Shown: positions 36,601-44,849, counted from the stretch's first letter. The stretch is DNA of 64,000 nucleotides from an uncultured Oribacterium sp. (GCA_946413525.1 CAMKKZ010000008.1:1-64000), one strand, 5' to 3'. The notes: generated by a model not told the origin, from the letters alone. Program-made: numbers and translations.

Positions 36601-37446
36601 TTAAATCACTCCGGACAGCCTTTCGAAAAAAAAGACAAGTGCTTCCTTTGTATACGCATGCAGGGAAAGCAGCAGATCCTCCTCAGAAGCAATGGTGCCC
36701 ACTTCTTTGAGGCCCATTTTTTCGGCCATCCTTACCGCCCTGTACATATTCGGGGCAGACGTAAGGATCCCTACGGATGATGGCAGGGGCACTGCCCTGC
36801 CCCCCTTGCCCCTCCCGCCTGTTTTCGAATCCTGTTTTCTTTTGAACAGCGGCACGGCAAATTTTTCTCCCATGATATCTTCCATGATCACTTCAATGGA
36901 ATATTGTATCTTATATCTGGTGGACCGGGAATAGAATTCCATGATAATATTCCCCGGCGGTATTCCCCGCTGAATCATGTAGTAATACATGACTGTCGCC
37001 TGCGTGCTTTTGTCCTGCTTCCCCCTGCCGCCGGAAAGCACGAGCATGGTGTCAGGGTTCCTTTTGCTATAGCTGATCGCAAGGTCAAGCCTTTTCTGAA
37101 GCTGATCTGACATCTTGTTTTCATTCAAGTCCGTCCCCATCACGATCAGGTACTCCAGGCCTTCCTTTGCCTTATTTCCCGAAAAGAAAAAAATCCTCAG
37201 GATGATGGCACAGAGAATCAGCATGAATAACACATAGGTGGCGAACGGAAATACGAAAAGCTGCAGGACAATCTTCTCCTTCTGCTGCCTTTTGCGCCGG
37301 AACAGCCGCCGCAGGCTCAGAAGAAAAAAATTGGCAAACGAAAGAAGAAGCCAGAACCAATAATAAGGCACATCCCCAAAACGGAGGACAATTAAAACAA
37401 AATATATAAGAGCGGCAAAGCCGCTGCATAGCAAAGTCAGTTCCAT
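36601..37446 (-). CDS. YdcF/SanA-like DUF218 membrane protein
   Basis: The 281-aa protein has three or four N-terminal membrane helices (about 1-90), then a DUF218 domain: YLIVMGTDLNENKMSDQLQKRLDLAI, MLVLSGGRGKQD and IIMEFYSRSTRYKIQYS. Relatives include ElyC/YdcF/SanA, tied to envelope integrity and undecaprenyl-phosphate handling; the exact reaction is not known. Between about 190 and 215 a basic Gly/Lys/Arg-rich loop interrupts the usual domain. It lies 15 bp upstream of the M16 peptidase gene in the same direction. Confidence 0.8.
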   Translation of the reverse strand: MELTLLCSGFAALIYFVLIVLRFGDVPYYWFWLLLSFANFFLLSLRRLFRRKRQQKEKIVLQLFVFPFATYVLFMLILCAIILRIFFFSGNKAKEGLEYLIVMGTDLNENKMSDQLQKRLDLAISYSKRNPDTMLVLSGGRGKQDKSTQATVMYYYMIQRGIPPGNIIMEFYSRSTRYKIQYSIEVIMEDIMGEKFAVPLFKRKQDSKTGGRGKGGRAVPLPSSVGILTSAPNMYRAVRMAEKMGLKEVGTIASEEDLLLSLHAYTKEALVFFFERLSGVI

Positions 37447-37488
37447 TTCATTTTTATCATCTTCATTATCCCTGGCATGTCATTGCAT

Positions 37489-38739
37489 TCAGGACGGGGA
37501 ACGAAGAACGTCCCCTGCCTCTGGACAAACCGTCATCCGGACCCGGAGCCTTTGCCCCGCATGGGGGCAGGAGTCCTGGCGCAGCCCGCTTTCCGCGTCT
37601 TTGATTTCAAGTACTTCCGCAGGCAGGTCACGCCCATCGGGCTTCATGACGCATAGCGTGTCCCCCACGGAAAATTTGTTCTTCTGGGTCAGGAAGAAGC
37701 TTCTATCGCCACAAGCCCCGCAGGATACGCTCGCTGTGCCGTAATAGGTGGAACCGGAAACATATGAAAGGCCCTCGTAAATCTGCCCGTCCCCGGAAGG
37801 CTTCCCAAAATAGAAGCCTGTGCCATAGGGACGATAAGTGCAGGCTGCCACTTCCTTCCTGTACCAATCCCGCCTTTCATAATATGTCTCCGGAGACTCA
37901 TTCCATTCATCTATGGCAAGCCTGTAGGCCCTGGCGACAGTTGCCACATAAAGCGCTGCCTTCATCCTCCCTTCCACCTTGAAGGAAGAAATGCCTGCCT
38001 CCAAAAGCTCCGGTATATGGGAAATCATGCACAGATCCTTCGAGTTCAGGATGTACGTCCCCTTCCCCTCTTCTTCCTCGATTGGGAAATATTCTCCAGG
38101 CCTTTTCTCTTCCATTAGCGCGTAATGCCAGCGGCAGGGATGGGTGCATGCGCCCCGGTTCGCGTCTCTTTCGGCCAGAAAATTAGACAAAAGGCAGCGT
38201 CCCGAATAAGCCATGCACATGGATCCATGCACGAAAGCTTCCATCTCCATATCCTCCGGGATCCGCTCCCGGATTTCGGAAAGCTCCCGGAGGCTGAGCT
38301 CCCGGGCACAGACAATCCTCCTCACGCCCTGGGCATACCAGAACAGGAAGGTCTGATAATTCGTGTTGTTCGCCTGGGTGGAAATATGGATCGGCATCCC
38401 GGGCATCTCCTCCCTCGCCAGAAGGAAGACCCCGGGGTCGGAAATGAGCACGGCATCCGCGCCGCTGGAAGAAAGCTCCCGGAAGAAAGAACGCAGCCCC
38501 GGAAGATCGTCATTATGGGCGAATATATTCGCAGTGATATACACACGGCAGCCGTGGGCATGGGCAAAGGCGGCGCCTTCGCGTATTTCTTCCATTGTGA
38601 AATTCTTTGCCCCTGCCCGAAGCGAGAAAGCCTCCCCGCCCAGATAAACGGCATCCGCCCCGTAACGAATGGCCGTGCGCAGTAATTCCGGAGATCCGGC
38701 AGGAAGCAGGAGTTCCGGTTTGAAGACCCGCCTATTCAT
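37489..38739 (-). CDS. U32 family peptidase / tRNA hydroxylation protein
   Basis: I start it at ATG 38739 (MNRRVFKPELLLPAG), behind GGGAGGAGG; this overlaps the preceding gene by 8 bases. The 416-aa product carries the U32 signature HGSMCMAYSGRCLLSNFLAE, Cys in GACTHPCRW, and a C-terminal domain. U32 proteins once called collagenases are now linked to prephenate-dependent tRNA U34 hydroxylation (TrhP) or rRNA hydroxylation (RlhA). Which of these applies here cannot be decided by reading. The Cys set (GRC, GAC, HPC) would fit an iron-sulfur site. Confidence 0.88.
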   Translation of the reverse strand: MNRRVFKPELLLPAGSPELLRTAIRYGADAVYLGGEAFSLRAGAKNFTMEEIREGAAFAHAHGCRVYITANIFAHNDDLPGLRSFFRELSSSGADAVLISDPGVFLLAREEMPGMPIHISTQANNTNYQTFLFWYAQGVRRIVCARELSLRELSEIRERIPEDMEMEAFVHGSMCMAYSGRCLLSNFLAERDANRGACTHPCRWHYALMEEKRPGEYFPIEEEEGKGTYILNSKDLCMISHIPELLEAGISSFKVEGRMKAALYVATVARAYRLAIDEWNESPETYYERRDWYRKEVAACTYRPYGTGFYFGKPSGDGQIYEGLSYVSGSTYYGTASVSCGACGDRSFFLTQKNKFSVGDTLCVMKPDGRDLPAEVLEIKDAESGLRQDSCPHAGQRLRVRMTVCPEAGDVLRSPS

Positions 38740-39232
38740 TTCCTCCTCCCACGATCTCGGCTCCGTATTCATCCGTTTCCGGCTCTGACTCTACATTTAA
38801 GTCAGTAAGCTCATCCGCATTCTGATCAAGAAGCTTCCTGTCCTTGAGTTCGGACATCTTTTTCCCCTCTTCGGAGAGATGATTGATCATATCCAAAACG
38901 GTCATAGAGGAATTGAGCTGGTAAACACCGGGCTCAAACTTCGCCTCGTAAAGACGCGCCTGCAGGGCAAAGGAACGATCATTGTCCAAAAGGCCCTGCC
39001 GCTCCAGCTTTTCCCCCAAGGCGGAAAAATCCTCGCCGGGCAGGATTTCAAAGCTCATCTCCACCCCGGGCATCGGGTCACGGGCATGTTCATATAGCAG
39101 CCCATGACCATAACGATAAGCTTCGCCAATCCCTTTGGAAAGGAAGTAGACTGCCAGGGCGCCGACAATCACGCGCCAGGCTATTCCAACCATCGCGCTG
39201 GCAATGCTGCTGAGCGGATCATTTTCACCCAT
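38732..39232 (-). CDS. YceG/MltG-like protein, LysM-like part only
   Basis: The 166-aa protein has one N-terminal membrane helix (about 12-32). A segment follows resembling the LysM-like subdomain of MltG/YceG transglycosylases (FEILPGEDFSALGEKLERQGLLDN, FEPGVYQLNSSMTVLDMINH). The catalytic YceG domain with its Glu is absent, so it is not an active transglycosylase. The C-terminus is acidic (DELTDLNVESEPETDEYG). GGGGGATAAA precedes the ATG, and the last codons overlap the U32 gene, so the two are translated together. A regulatory or scaffolding role at the cell wall is possible. Confidence 0.65.
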   Translation of the reverse strand: MGENDPLSSIASAMVGIAWRVIVGALAVYFLSKGIGEAYRYGHGLLYEHARDPMPGVEMSFEILPGEDFSALGEKLERQGLLDNDRSFALQARLYEAKFEPGVYQLNSSMTVLDMINHLSEEGKKMSELKDRKLLDQNADELTDLNVESEPETDEYGAEIVGGGNE

Positions 39233-39289
39233 TTTATCCCCCCTGTATACTCATAAGCAAAGAAAGCCTGCAAAATCCAATATTATTAT

Positions 39290-39345
39290 GACTTAATGCC
39301 GCAGGCATTTGGTCAAGTTTGTGACACTTGCTCAAGCGGCACGAA
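39290..39345 (+). repeat. Two-hairpin repeat, copy A
   Basis: GACTTAATGCCGCAGGCATT, TTTGTG and AGCGGCAC occur in the same order and spacing as in the inverse-oriented copy at 42587-42640. It lies between the YceG-like gene and rnj. Confidence 0.55.
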
Positions 39346-39367
39346 CGCGGTCTGAATAGCATGCCGT

Positions 39368-41155
39368 TCAGACCTCCATAATGACGGGAAGGATGACCGG
39401 ATTCCGCTTCATTTTCTTCCAAAGGAAATCCGAGAGGCTGTCTTTTATGATGTTCTTGATCTTGCCCCAGTCATTGACGTGCCGGACCAGGCAGTCGTCC
39501 ACGGCATTCTGCACATGAACCCTGGCCTCCTCCATCAGATCCTCCGATTCGCGGACATAAACGAAGCCCCTTGAAATCAGGTCGGGTCCGGCAAGAAGGT
39601 GTCCCGAATAGCGCTCCAGCGTCAGGACGACGACGATTATGCCGTTCTGGGAAAGGTTCTGTCTGTCCCGGAGAACGATATTACCCACATCGCCAACGCC
39701 CAGCCCGTCCACGAAGATACCGCCCGCGTTCAGCCTCTCCCTGATTTCCGCATGCACATCCTCGCCATTGGCCGTAAACACCAGGACGTCCCCATTCTCC
39801 AGAAGCAGGCAGTTTTCCTTGTATACGCCCGTTGATTCCGCAAGAAGCGCGCCTGCATGCCGGTAATAATACTCCCCATGCACCGGGATGGCAAAGCGGG
39901 GCTTCACAAGGGAATACAGAAGCTTCAGATCCTCCGCGCAGGCGTGGCCGGACACGTGCGTATCCTCCACAATGACCTGTGCATGCTGCATATAAAGCTC
40001 GTTAATGACCTTGGCCACTGCCTTCTCGTTCCCCGGAATCGGATGGGAGGACATGACGACAACATCATTTGGATGGATATGCACCTTGCGATGCTGGCCG
40101 CCGGCCATACGGGAAAGGGCGGCCATTGACTCACCCTGAGAACCCGTGGTGATCAGCACGGTCTTCTCATCGGGGTAATTCTTCAGCTCATCCACATCAA
40201 TCAAGGTTCCTTCGGGAATATCGATATAAGAAAGCTCGGAGGCCACCTGTATGACATTCACCATGGAGCGTCCTTCCACCACCACCTTCCTGCCGTACTT
40301 CGCGGCAGTATTGATAATCTGCTGCACCCGGTCCACATTGGAGGCAAAGGTGGCCACGATGATCCGATTGTCCTTATGCTCGGCAAAAATGAGGTCAAAG
40401 GTCCTGCCCACGGATCTTTCCGACATGGTGAAGCCCGGCTTTGTCGCATTCGTGGAATCCGAAAGCATGGCCAATACGCCCTTCTTCCCCAGCTCCGCGA
40501 AACGCTGCAAGTCAATCGGGTCACCAAACACAGGCGTATAGTCCACCTTGAAATCCCCGGTATGTATGATGACTCCGGCCGGGGTATGGATGGCAAGGGC
40601 TGCCGCGTCCTGAATCGAGTGGTTTGTCTTTACGAACTCCACCTTGATATCGCCAAAATCCACGTATTCCCCATACTGCATGATCCTGGTATCCACCTGG
40701 TTTTCCAGCCCCGCCTCCGCAAGCTTCCCCTTGATCAGGGCAATCGTGAGCTTTGTCGCGTAGACAGGGCGGTTCAGCATCTTGAGGACATAAGGCAAAG
40801 CGCCGATATGATCCTCATGCCCATGGGTGATCACAAAACCCTTGAACCTGGATGCCCTTTCCTGCAGATAGGAAATGTCCGGAATAACAAGGTCGATGCC
40901 CAGCATATCATCTGAGGGAAAGGAAAGGCCGCAATCCACCGCAATCAGGCTCTTCTCGGTCTCTATAATCGTAATGTTCATGCCGATTTGATCCAGACCG
41001 CCCAGGGGAATGACGCATACTTTGCCAAAATATTCGTCTTTTTCTGACTTTTTTGTTTTTTCCACTGTTCCAAAACGGGCTATCCCGAAGCTTTGGTTCT
41101 TTCCCGTTGACCTGCTGTCCTCTTTCCTGCTATCAGAGCTTTGCTTTTTTTCCAA
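39368..41155 (-). CDS. rnj: Ribonuclease J
   Basis: RNase J is the main 5'-exonuclease and endonuclease of Firmicutes mRNA decay. The 595-aa product has a charged N-terminal extension (about 1-35, KEDSRSTGKNQSFG), then the metallo-beta-lactamase core with HGHEDHIGALPYVL, HTGDF, beta-CASP motifs (SDSTNA, TTGSQGE) and PVHGEYYYRHAG. The start is TTG at 41155 with AAGGA seven bases upstream. A 164-bp miniature element sits only 30 bp upstream of it. At the 3' end GGTCTGAA...TTCAGACC forms a hairpin that includes the stop codon. Confidence 0.95.
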   Translation of the reverse strand: MEKKQSSDSRKEDSRSTGKNQSFGIARFGTVEKTKKSEKDEYFGKVCVIPLGGLDQIGMNITIIETEKSLIAVDCGLSFPSDDMLGIDLVIPDISYLQERASRFKGFVITHGHEDHIGALPYVLKMLNRPVYATKLTIALIKGKLAEAGLENQVDTRIMQYGEYVDFGDIKVEFVKTNHSIQDAAALAIHTPAGVIIHTGDFKVDYTPVFGDPIDLQRFAELGKKGVLAMLSDSTNATKPGFTMSERSVGRTFDLIFAEHKDNRIIVATFASNVDRVQQIINTAAKYGRKVVVEGRSMVNVIQVASELSYIDIPEGTLIDVDELKNYPDEKTVLITTGSQGESMAALSRMAGGQHRKVHIHPNDVVVMSSHPIPGNEKAVAKVINELYMQHAQVIVEDTHVSGHACAEDLKLLYSLVKPRFAIPVHGEYYYRHAGALLAESTGVYKENCLLLENGDVLVFTANGEDVHAEIRERLNAGGIFVDGLGVGDVGNIVLRDRQNLSQNGIIVVVLTLERYSGHLLAGPDLISRGFVYVRESEDLMEEARVHVQNAVDDCLVRHVNDWGKIKNIIKDSLSDFLWKKMKRNPVILPVIMEV

Positions 41156-41184
41156 TCCGATATCCTTCTTTCATTAAAATGCAG

Positions 41185-41348
41185 TAACTATTCAGCACCC
41201 TATTCGCAGTCGCCTTTGGCGACTGCTCATGTGGGCGTTCAGAGGCGCTCCGCGCCTTGTCCGCCCTCTGGATTTCCGAGAATTCCAAATGAAAAGCAAG
41301 CTTTCCATTTGGAATTCTCGGAAATCCAGAAGGTGCTGAATAGTTACA
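41185..41348 (+). mobile_element. 164-bp miniature inverted-repeat element, copy 1
   Basis: Begins GTAACTATTCAGCACCCT and ends with its complement (one mismatch). It is flanked on both sides by the perfect 8-bp target duplication AAAATGCA (41177-41184 and 41349-41356). Inside are a CAGTCGCC/GGCGACTG hairpin, an AGGCGC/GCGCCT hairpin and a long hairpin with 24-bp arms (41268-41331). It codes for nothing and should be a non-autonomous element moved by a transposase encoded elsewhere. It lies between the DUF1292 gene and rnj. Confidence 0.92.
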
Positions 41349-41380
41349 AAATGCAATAATCAGGTTTTGAAGAAACAGCA

Positions 41381-41647
41381 TTATTTCTCGATGATAATGT
41401 CCTCATCCTCCAGCATGCTGGCAAAGACCTCCATCACGGCCTCCGCCTCCTCCCCATCCAGGAATATGTATCTGGCCTCTGAGTCTGTTTCCTCAGAAAC
41501 ATCCTTCATAATATAGCAATCCCCGTCGTCATCCCCGCCGGCATCCGTGACCAGGATATAATTATTCCCCTGTATCATGGTTTCCTCCAGGATTTCCAAC
41601 TCGAGATTTCCGTCCTCCCCTTCCAGAATAATGCTGTTCGCTGCCAT
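41381..41647 (-). CDS. DUF1292 protein (YrzB-like)
   Basis: The 88-aa acidic protein starts at ATG 41647 (MAANSIILEGEDGNLEL...) behind AGGGGGATC. The frame continues upstream only because it overlaps ruvX out of frame. DUF1292 members (B. subtilis YrzB) have this length and a high Asp/Glu content; function unknown. The stop is 14 bases before ruvX-distal sequence and close to the miniature element, which now separates it from rnj. The order ireB-ruvX-DUF1292 is conserved in Firmicutes. Confidence 0.88.
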   Translation of the reverse strand: MAANSIILEGEDGNLELEILEETMIQGNNYILVTDAGGDDDGDCYIMKDVSEETDSEARYIFLDGEEAEAVMEVFASMLEDEDIIIEK

Positions 41648-41661
41648 GACTGATCCCCCTT

Positions 41662-42090
41662 TTAAACGGTCCCTTCCCGACTGCGCAGATAGTCCTCCAG
41701 GATGATTGCTGCCGCCATCTGATCTATCACTTCTTTTTGTCTCGCTCTGGGACGTCCTGCCTCCGAAAGCAGCTCCTCCGCCTCCCACGTCGTCAGTCTC
41801 TCGTCACAAAAAACAACAGGGATGGCAAGCCTCGCGGCAAGCTTTCCCGCAAAATCCCTTGTCTTTCTGGCCCTGGTCCCCTCCTCCCCGCTCATAAGGA
41901 GAGGAAGGCCGATTACCACCAGGCCCACCTTATAAGATGCGGCAATCCCGCAAATTTCCGAAATCGTTCTGCGAAGCTTGTCCTCACGTTCCCGAAAAAC
42001 CGTCTTTAGCGGCAGAGCCAAGCTTTCATATTCATCCGTCACCGCGACGCCCACAGTATGTGAGCCATAATCCAGACCCATTATCCGCAT
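41662..42090 (-). CDS. ruvX: Holliday junction resolvase-like RuvX/YqgF
   Basis: I start it at ATG 42090 (MRIMGLDYGSHTVGVAV) with AGGTG upstream; an in-frame extension to 42168 has no family match. The 142-aa protein has the RNase H-like fold motifs GLDYG, VVIGLPLLMSG and FCDERLTTWEAEELL, with the final Asp in IDQMAAAIILEDYL. The family has been linked to 16S rRNA 5'-end processing and resolvase-like activity. It is followed 14 bp later by the DUF1292 gene. Confidence 0.93.
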   Translation of the reverse strand: MRIMGLDYGSHTVGVAVTDEYESLALPLKTVFREREDKLRRTISEICGIAASYKVGLVVIGLPLLMSGEEGTRARKTRDFAGKLAARLAIPVVFCDERLTTWEAEELLSEAGRPRARQKEVIDQMAAAIILEDYLRSREGTV

Positions 42091-42326
42091 TTTGCACCTA
42101 TTTGACCCATCTCTTTTGACCCATCTCTCCCACGATTCGCAATATCCACCCTGTAAGAACCCTGCCATCTGATTGAACCCTATCCGAAACGCATCATCAG
42201 AACCATATCAAAGTCCTTCAATCAGCAGACACACAGATAGACAGAGCCCTGTCAGATGCTTTTCATCAGGATCCAGAAAGAGCCCTATCGGAGCGGATCA
42301 TGTCCCTGTGTTTTCAGGCATATTTT

Positions 42327-42490
42327 GTAACTATTCAGCACCCTCTGGATTTCCGAGAATTCCAAATGAAAAGCAAGCTTTCCATTTGGAATTCTCGGAA
42401 ATCCAGAGGGCGGACAAGGCGCGGAGCGCCTCTGAACGCCCACATGAGCAGTCGCCAAAGGCGACTGCGAATAGGGTGCTGAATAGTTAC
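42327..42490 (-). mobile_element. 164-bp miniature inverted-repeat element, copy 2
   Basis: Inverted copy of 41185-41348 with the same termini (GTAACTATTCAGCACCCT and complement). It is flanked by a different perfect 8-bp duplication, CATATTTT (42319-42326 and 42491-42498), so it inserted independently. The long hairpin is at 42344-42407. It separates ireB from ruvX. Apart from one base near an end and the loop orientation, the two copies read as identical. Confidence 0.92.
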
Positions 42491-42498
42491 CATATTTT

Positions 42499-42665
42499 TA
42501 AGGGTTTAACCACAGCTTTCCTAGCTGCAGTTAAACCCGGGTCAAAAATCCTCCCATGAAGGATGAAAGGCAAGCCTTTCATGCTTCATTTGTGCCGCTG
42601 GCGCGGCACAAATGGGACTCAATGCCTACGGCATCAAGTCAAAGGATAAATTCCCATGGAAGCCT
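42499..42665 (-). other. Hairpin cluster downstream of ireB
   Basis: A gene-free 167 bp packed with stems: GGGTTTAAC/GTTAAACCC, ATGAAAGGC/GCCTTTCAT and TTGTGCCGC/GCGGCACAA, plus an imperfect GACT..ATGCC stem. The 42587-42640 part is the inverse partner of 39290-39345. Together with the miniature element it fills the ireB-ruvX gap; 42091-42318 holds nothing I recognise. Confidence 0.5.
42587..42640 (-). repeat. Two-hairpin repeat, copy B
   Basis: Reading on the minus strand it runs GACTTGATGCCGTAGGCATT, TTTGTG, AGCGGCAC, matching copy A at 39290-39345 except for a few bases and a 4-nt spacer difference. Confidence 0.55.
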
Positions 42666-42932
42666 TTAGCGGCCAAATTTATTTTCGATATAAACCGTTA
42701 CCAGCTCTTCAAGGATTTCGTCTCGTTCCACCTTCATGATCAGGCTCCTGGCTCCTTTGTGGCTGGTGATATAGGTCGGATCGCCGGACATAATGTACCC
42801 CACCATCTGATTAATGGGATTATATCCCTTCTCTGTCAAAGCTTCATAAACCTGGGAAATCACTTCTGTAACGTCAAAGCTCATTTCCTGAGTCGGCCTG
42901 ATGATCTGCGTATTTGTAAATTCATTATTCAT
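42666..42932 (-). CDS. ireB: IreB family regulatory phosphoprotein
   Basis: The 88-aa protein (UPF0297/DUF965) includes [41 protein letters not shown] and [16 protein letters not shown]. In Enterococcus, IreB is phosphorylated by the Ser/Thr kinase IreK and modulates cephalosporin resistance. The N-terminal Thr residues (NTQIIRPTQ) fit phosphorylation sites. The start ATG at 42932 follows AGGGGACG. It heads the ireB-ruvX-DUF1292 series, now interrupted by the miniature element. Confidence 0.92.
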   Translation of the reverse strand: MNNEFTNTQIIRPTQEMSFDVTEVISQVYEALTEKGYNPINQMVGYIMSGDPTYITSHKGARSLIMKVERDEILEELVTVYIENKFGR

Positions 42933-42982
42933 GCTGTCACGTCCCCTTAAACTATTGGTTTATTTTAAAACAAATCTGTCCG

Positions 42983-44335
42983 CTACGCAAGTATATAATC
43001 ATCACAGATTTCAATTCCCTTTACAGGAATCAAGTCACCTACCCCGATGTCAGATTTCCCGGGCCGTCCTTGCGGTATCAGATATTTGATATATGTCCTG
43101 CCAAAGCCTGACATATACCTTTTCCCTTTAAACAATATTTCTTCCTCGATCAATACTTCTTCTTCCTTTCCAACATACTTTTCCCTATAGGCACGAGACA
43201 GCCGTTCCGACAAGTCAATCATCTTATCGGACCGGGCTGACTTCACCTTCCCGGCGATCTGGCAGGGAAGCCGTTCTGCCGCCGTCCCCTGCCTCCTCGA
43301 ATATTTGAAGACATGGAGCTCATAAAAGCCAATCTCTTCCACAAAACGGCAGCTTTCCTCAAAATCCTCTTCGCTTTCTCCGGGAAAGCCCACGATGATA
43401 TCGGTCGTGATGGCCGCATCCGGGAAGAATTCCCGGAGTATATCCACGCTTCTCCGAAAATCATCCGTATTGTAATGCCGGTTCATCGCCCGAAGGACCC
43501 TGTCGGAACCGCTCTGGAGGGACAGGTGGAAATGCGGGCAAAGCACAGGGAGAAGGGAAAGCCTTCGGGCAAATTCACGGCTAATGACCCCGGGCTCCAG
43601 GCTCCCCAGGCGGAGACGCCAGGAACCCCGGATCCCGGCCAGTGCCTCGATGAGCTCCAAAAGCCCTTCCTGCACGGCATTCCTTTTCCGAAAAGATCCA
43701 TATGTCTCGCCCGCAAAGTCCAGGCCATAGGACGAGAGGTGAATCCCGTTCAGGACGATTTCCCTGTAGCCGCTTTCCAGCATCGTTTCCGCCTCGCGGA
43801 CGGCATCCTCCAGCGGACGGCTGCGCGCCGGCCCCCGGACATATGGAATTATGCAGTAGCTGCAGTACTGGCTGCATCCATCCTGCACCTTCAGGAAGGC
43901 CCGGGCGCGTTCCGGATTCCTGCCGGCATGCAGCTTTTCATAATCCTGTTCCGTCGCGATGTCCGGGATAATGGCTGATTGTTCCGGATACTCCTTAAGC
44001 AATCGCACGATGCCGCCCTTCCGGTTATTGCCCAGCAGGAGGTCGGCCGCCCCTTCCCTGATGAGAGCCTCCGCTCCGGACTGCACATAACAGCCCGCGG
44101 CCACGATAAGGCTTTTCGGGTTCCTAGCCCTTGCCCTGTGGAGCATCTGCCTGGACTTCCTGTCCGCCACTCCCGTGACAGAGCAGGTGTTCACAATATA
44201 TATATCGGCAGATTCTTCCCAGGGAACAATGGATGCGCCGGCGAGACGGAGTTCTTCCTGCATTGCCTCCGACTCATAGGAATTAACCTTGCAGCCCAGA
44301 TTGTGAATCGCCACCCGGCAATTTTTTATTTCCAT
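42983..44335 (-). CDS. mtaB: tRNA t6A37 methylthiotransferase MtaB
   Basis: MtaB converts t6A to ms2t6A at position 37 of ANN-decoding tRNAs using two [4Fe-4S] clusters. The ATG at 44335 follows AGGTGG. Landmarks are the UPF0004 domain Cys residues (LGCKVNSYESEAM, VNTCSVTG, AAGCYVQ), the radical SAM CSQYCSYCIIPYVRGPARSR (about 155) and a TRAM domain (from about 385). The 450-aa length is normal. It lies 50 bp upstream of ireB. Confidence 0.94.
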   Translation of the reverse strand: MEIKNCRVAIHNLGCKVNSYESEAMQEELRLAGASIVPWEESADIYIVNTCSVTGVADRKSRQMLHRARARNPKSLIVAAGCYVQSGAEALIREGAADLLLGNNRKGGIVRLLKEYPEQSAIIPDIATEQDYEKLHAGRNPERARAFLKVQDGCSQYCSYCIIPYVRGPARSRPLEDAVREAETMLESGYREIVLNGIHLSSYGLDFAGETYGSFRKRNAVQEGLLELIEALAGIRGSWRLRLGSLEPGVISREFARRLSLLPVLCPHFHLSLQSGSDRVLRAMNRHYNTDDFRRSVDILREFFPDAAITTDIIVGFPGESEEDFEESCRFVEEIGFYELHVFKYSRRQGTAAERLPCQIAGKVKSARSDKMIDLSERLSRAYREKYVGKEEEVLIEEEILFKGKRYMSGFGRTYIKYLIPQGRPGKSDIGVGDLIPVKGIEICDDYILA

Positions 44336-44441
44336 AGAAAGAGCCACCTTCCATCCATCTTTCCTTGACTTTACATCCCGATGCTGATATAAAATGATAA
44401 CAGATATTTACCATTATACCAAGCGCAAGGAGGATTGAATT

Positions 44442-44687
44442 GTGAAAACAGTCAGTATTTCTTTAAATTCCATTGACAAAGTAAAATCTTTTGTAAATGA
44501 GCTTGTCCGTTTTTCCAATGTTGATTTTGACCTGGTCTCCGGACGTTATGTAATTGACGCAAAGTCCATCATGGGAATCTTTTCCCTCGACCTTTCCAAG
44601 CCGATCAGCCTGAACATTCATGCCGATGAGAAGCTGATGGAAGAAATCATGACAGCTCTCCAGCCCTACATCGTAGAGGAGGCATAA
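44442..44687 (+). CDS. HPr-like protein without active-site His
   Basis: The start is GTG at 44442 behind AAGGAGG. The 81-aa product has HPr-fold landmarks: DLVSGRYVIDAKSIMGIFSL and DLSKPISLNIHADEKLMEEI. However, the segment where HPr carries its catalytic His reads SLNSIDKVKSFVNELV, so no phosphocarrier His is present. It cannot act in the PTS in the normal way and is probably a structural relative with a regulatory role. It is divergent from mtaB and precedes thiI by about 160 bp. Confidence 0.78.
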   Translation: MKTVSISLNSIDKVKSFVNELVRFSNVDFDLVSGRYVIDAKSIMGIFSLDLSKPISLNIHADEKLMEEIMTALQPYIVEEA

Positions 44688-44750
44688 AAATCGCGATGCC
44701 GCGCCTCTTTATCGGCAGGATTTACCGCCTTTGGCAAAGGCTGTCATCCT

Positions 44751-44787
44751 CCCCTGTCGAAACGGTTAAAACCCGTTCCGACAGGGG
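44751..44787 (+). other. Strong hairpin between HPr-like gene and thiI
   Basis: CCCCTGTCG plus AACGG pairs with CCGTT plus CGACAGGGG around the loop TTAAAA. No T-run follows, so it is a weak terminator candidate or processing site. Confidence 0.4.
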
Positions 44788-44849
44788 ATTCCTGGCAAAC
44801 GCAAGCTGCTACCTGAACAAATGTCAGTAAGCAAAGATGTATTTTAAAA

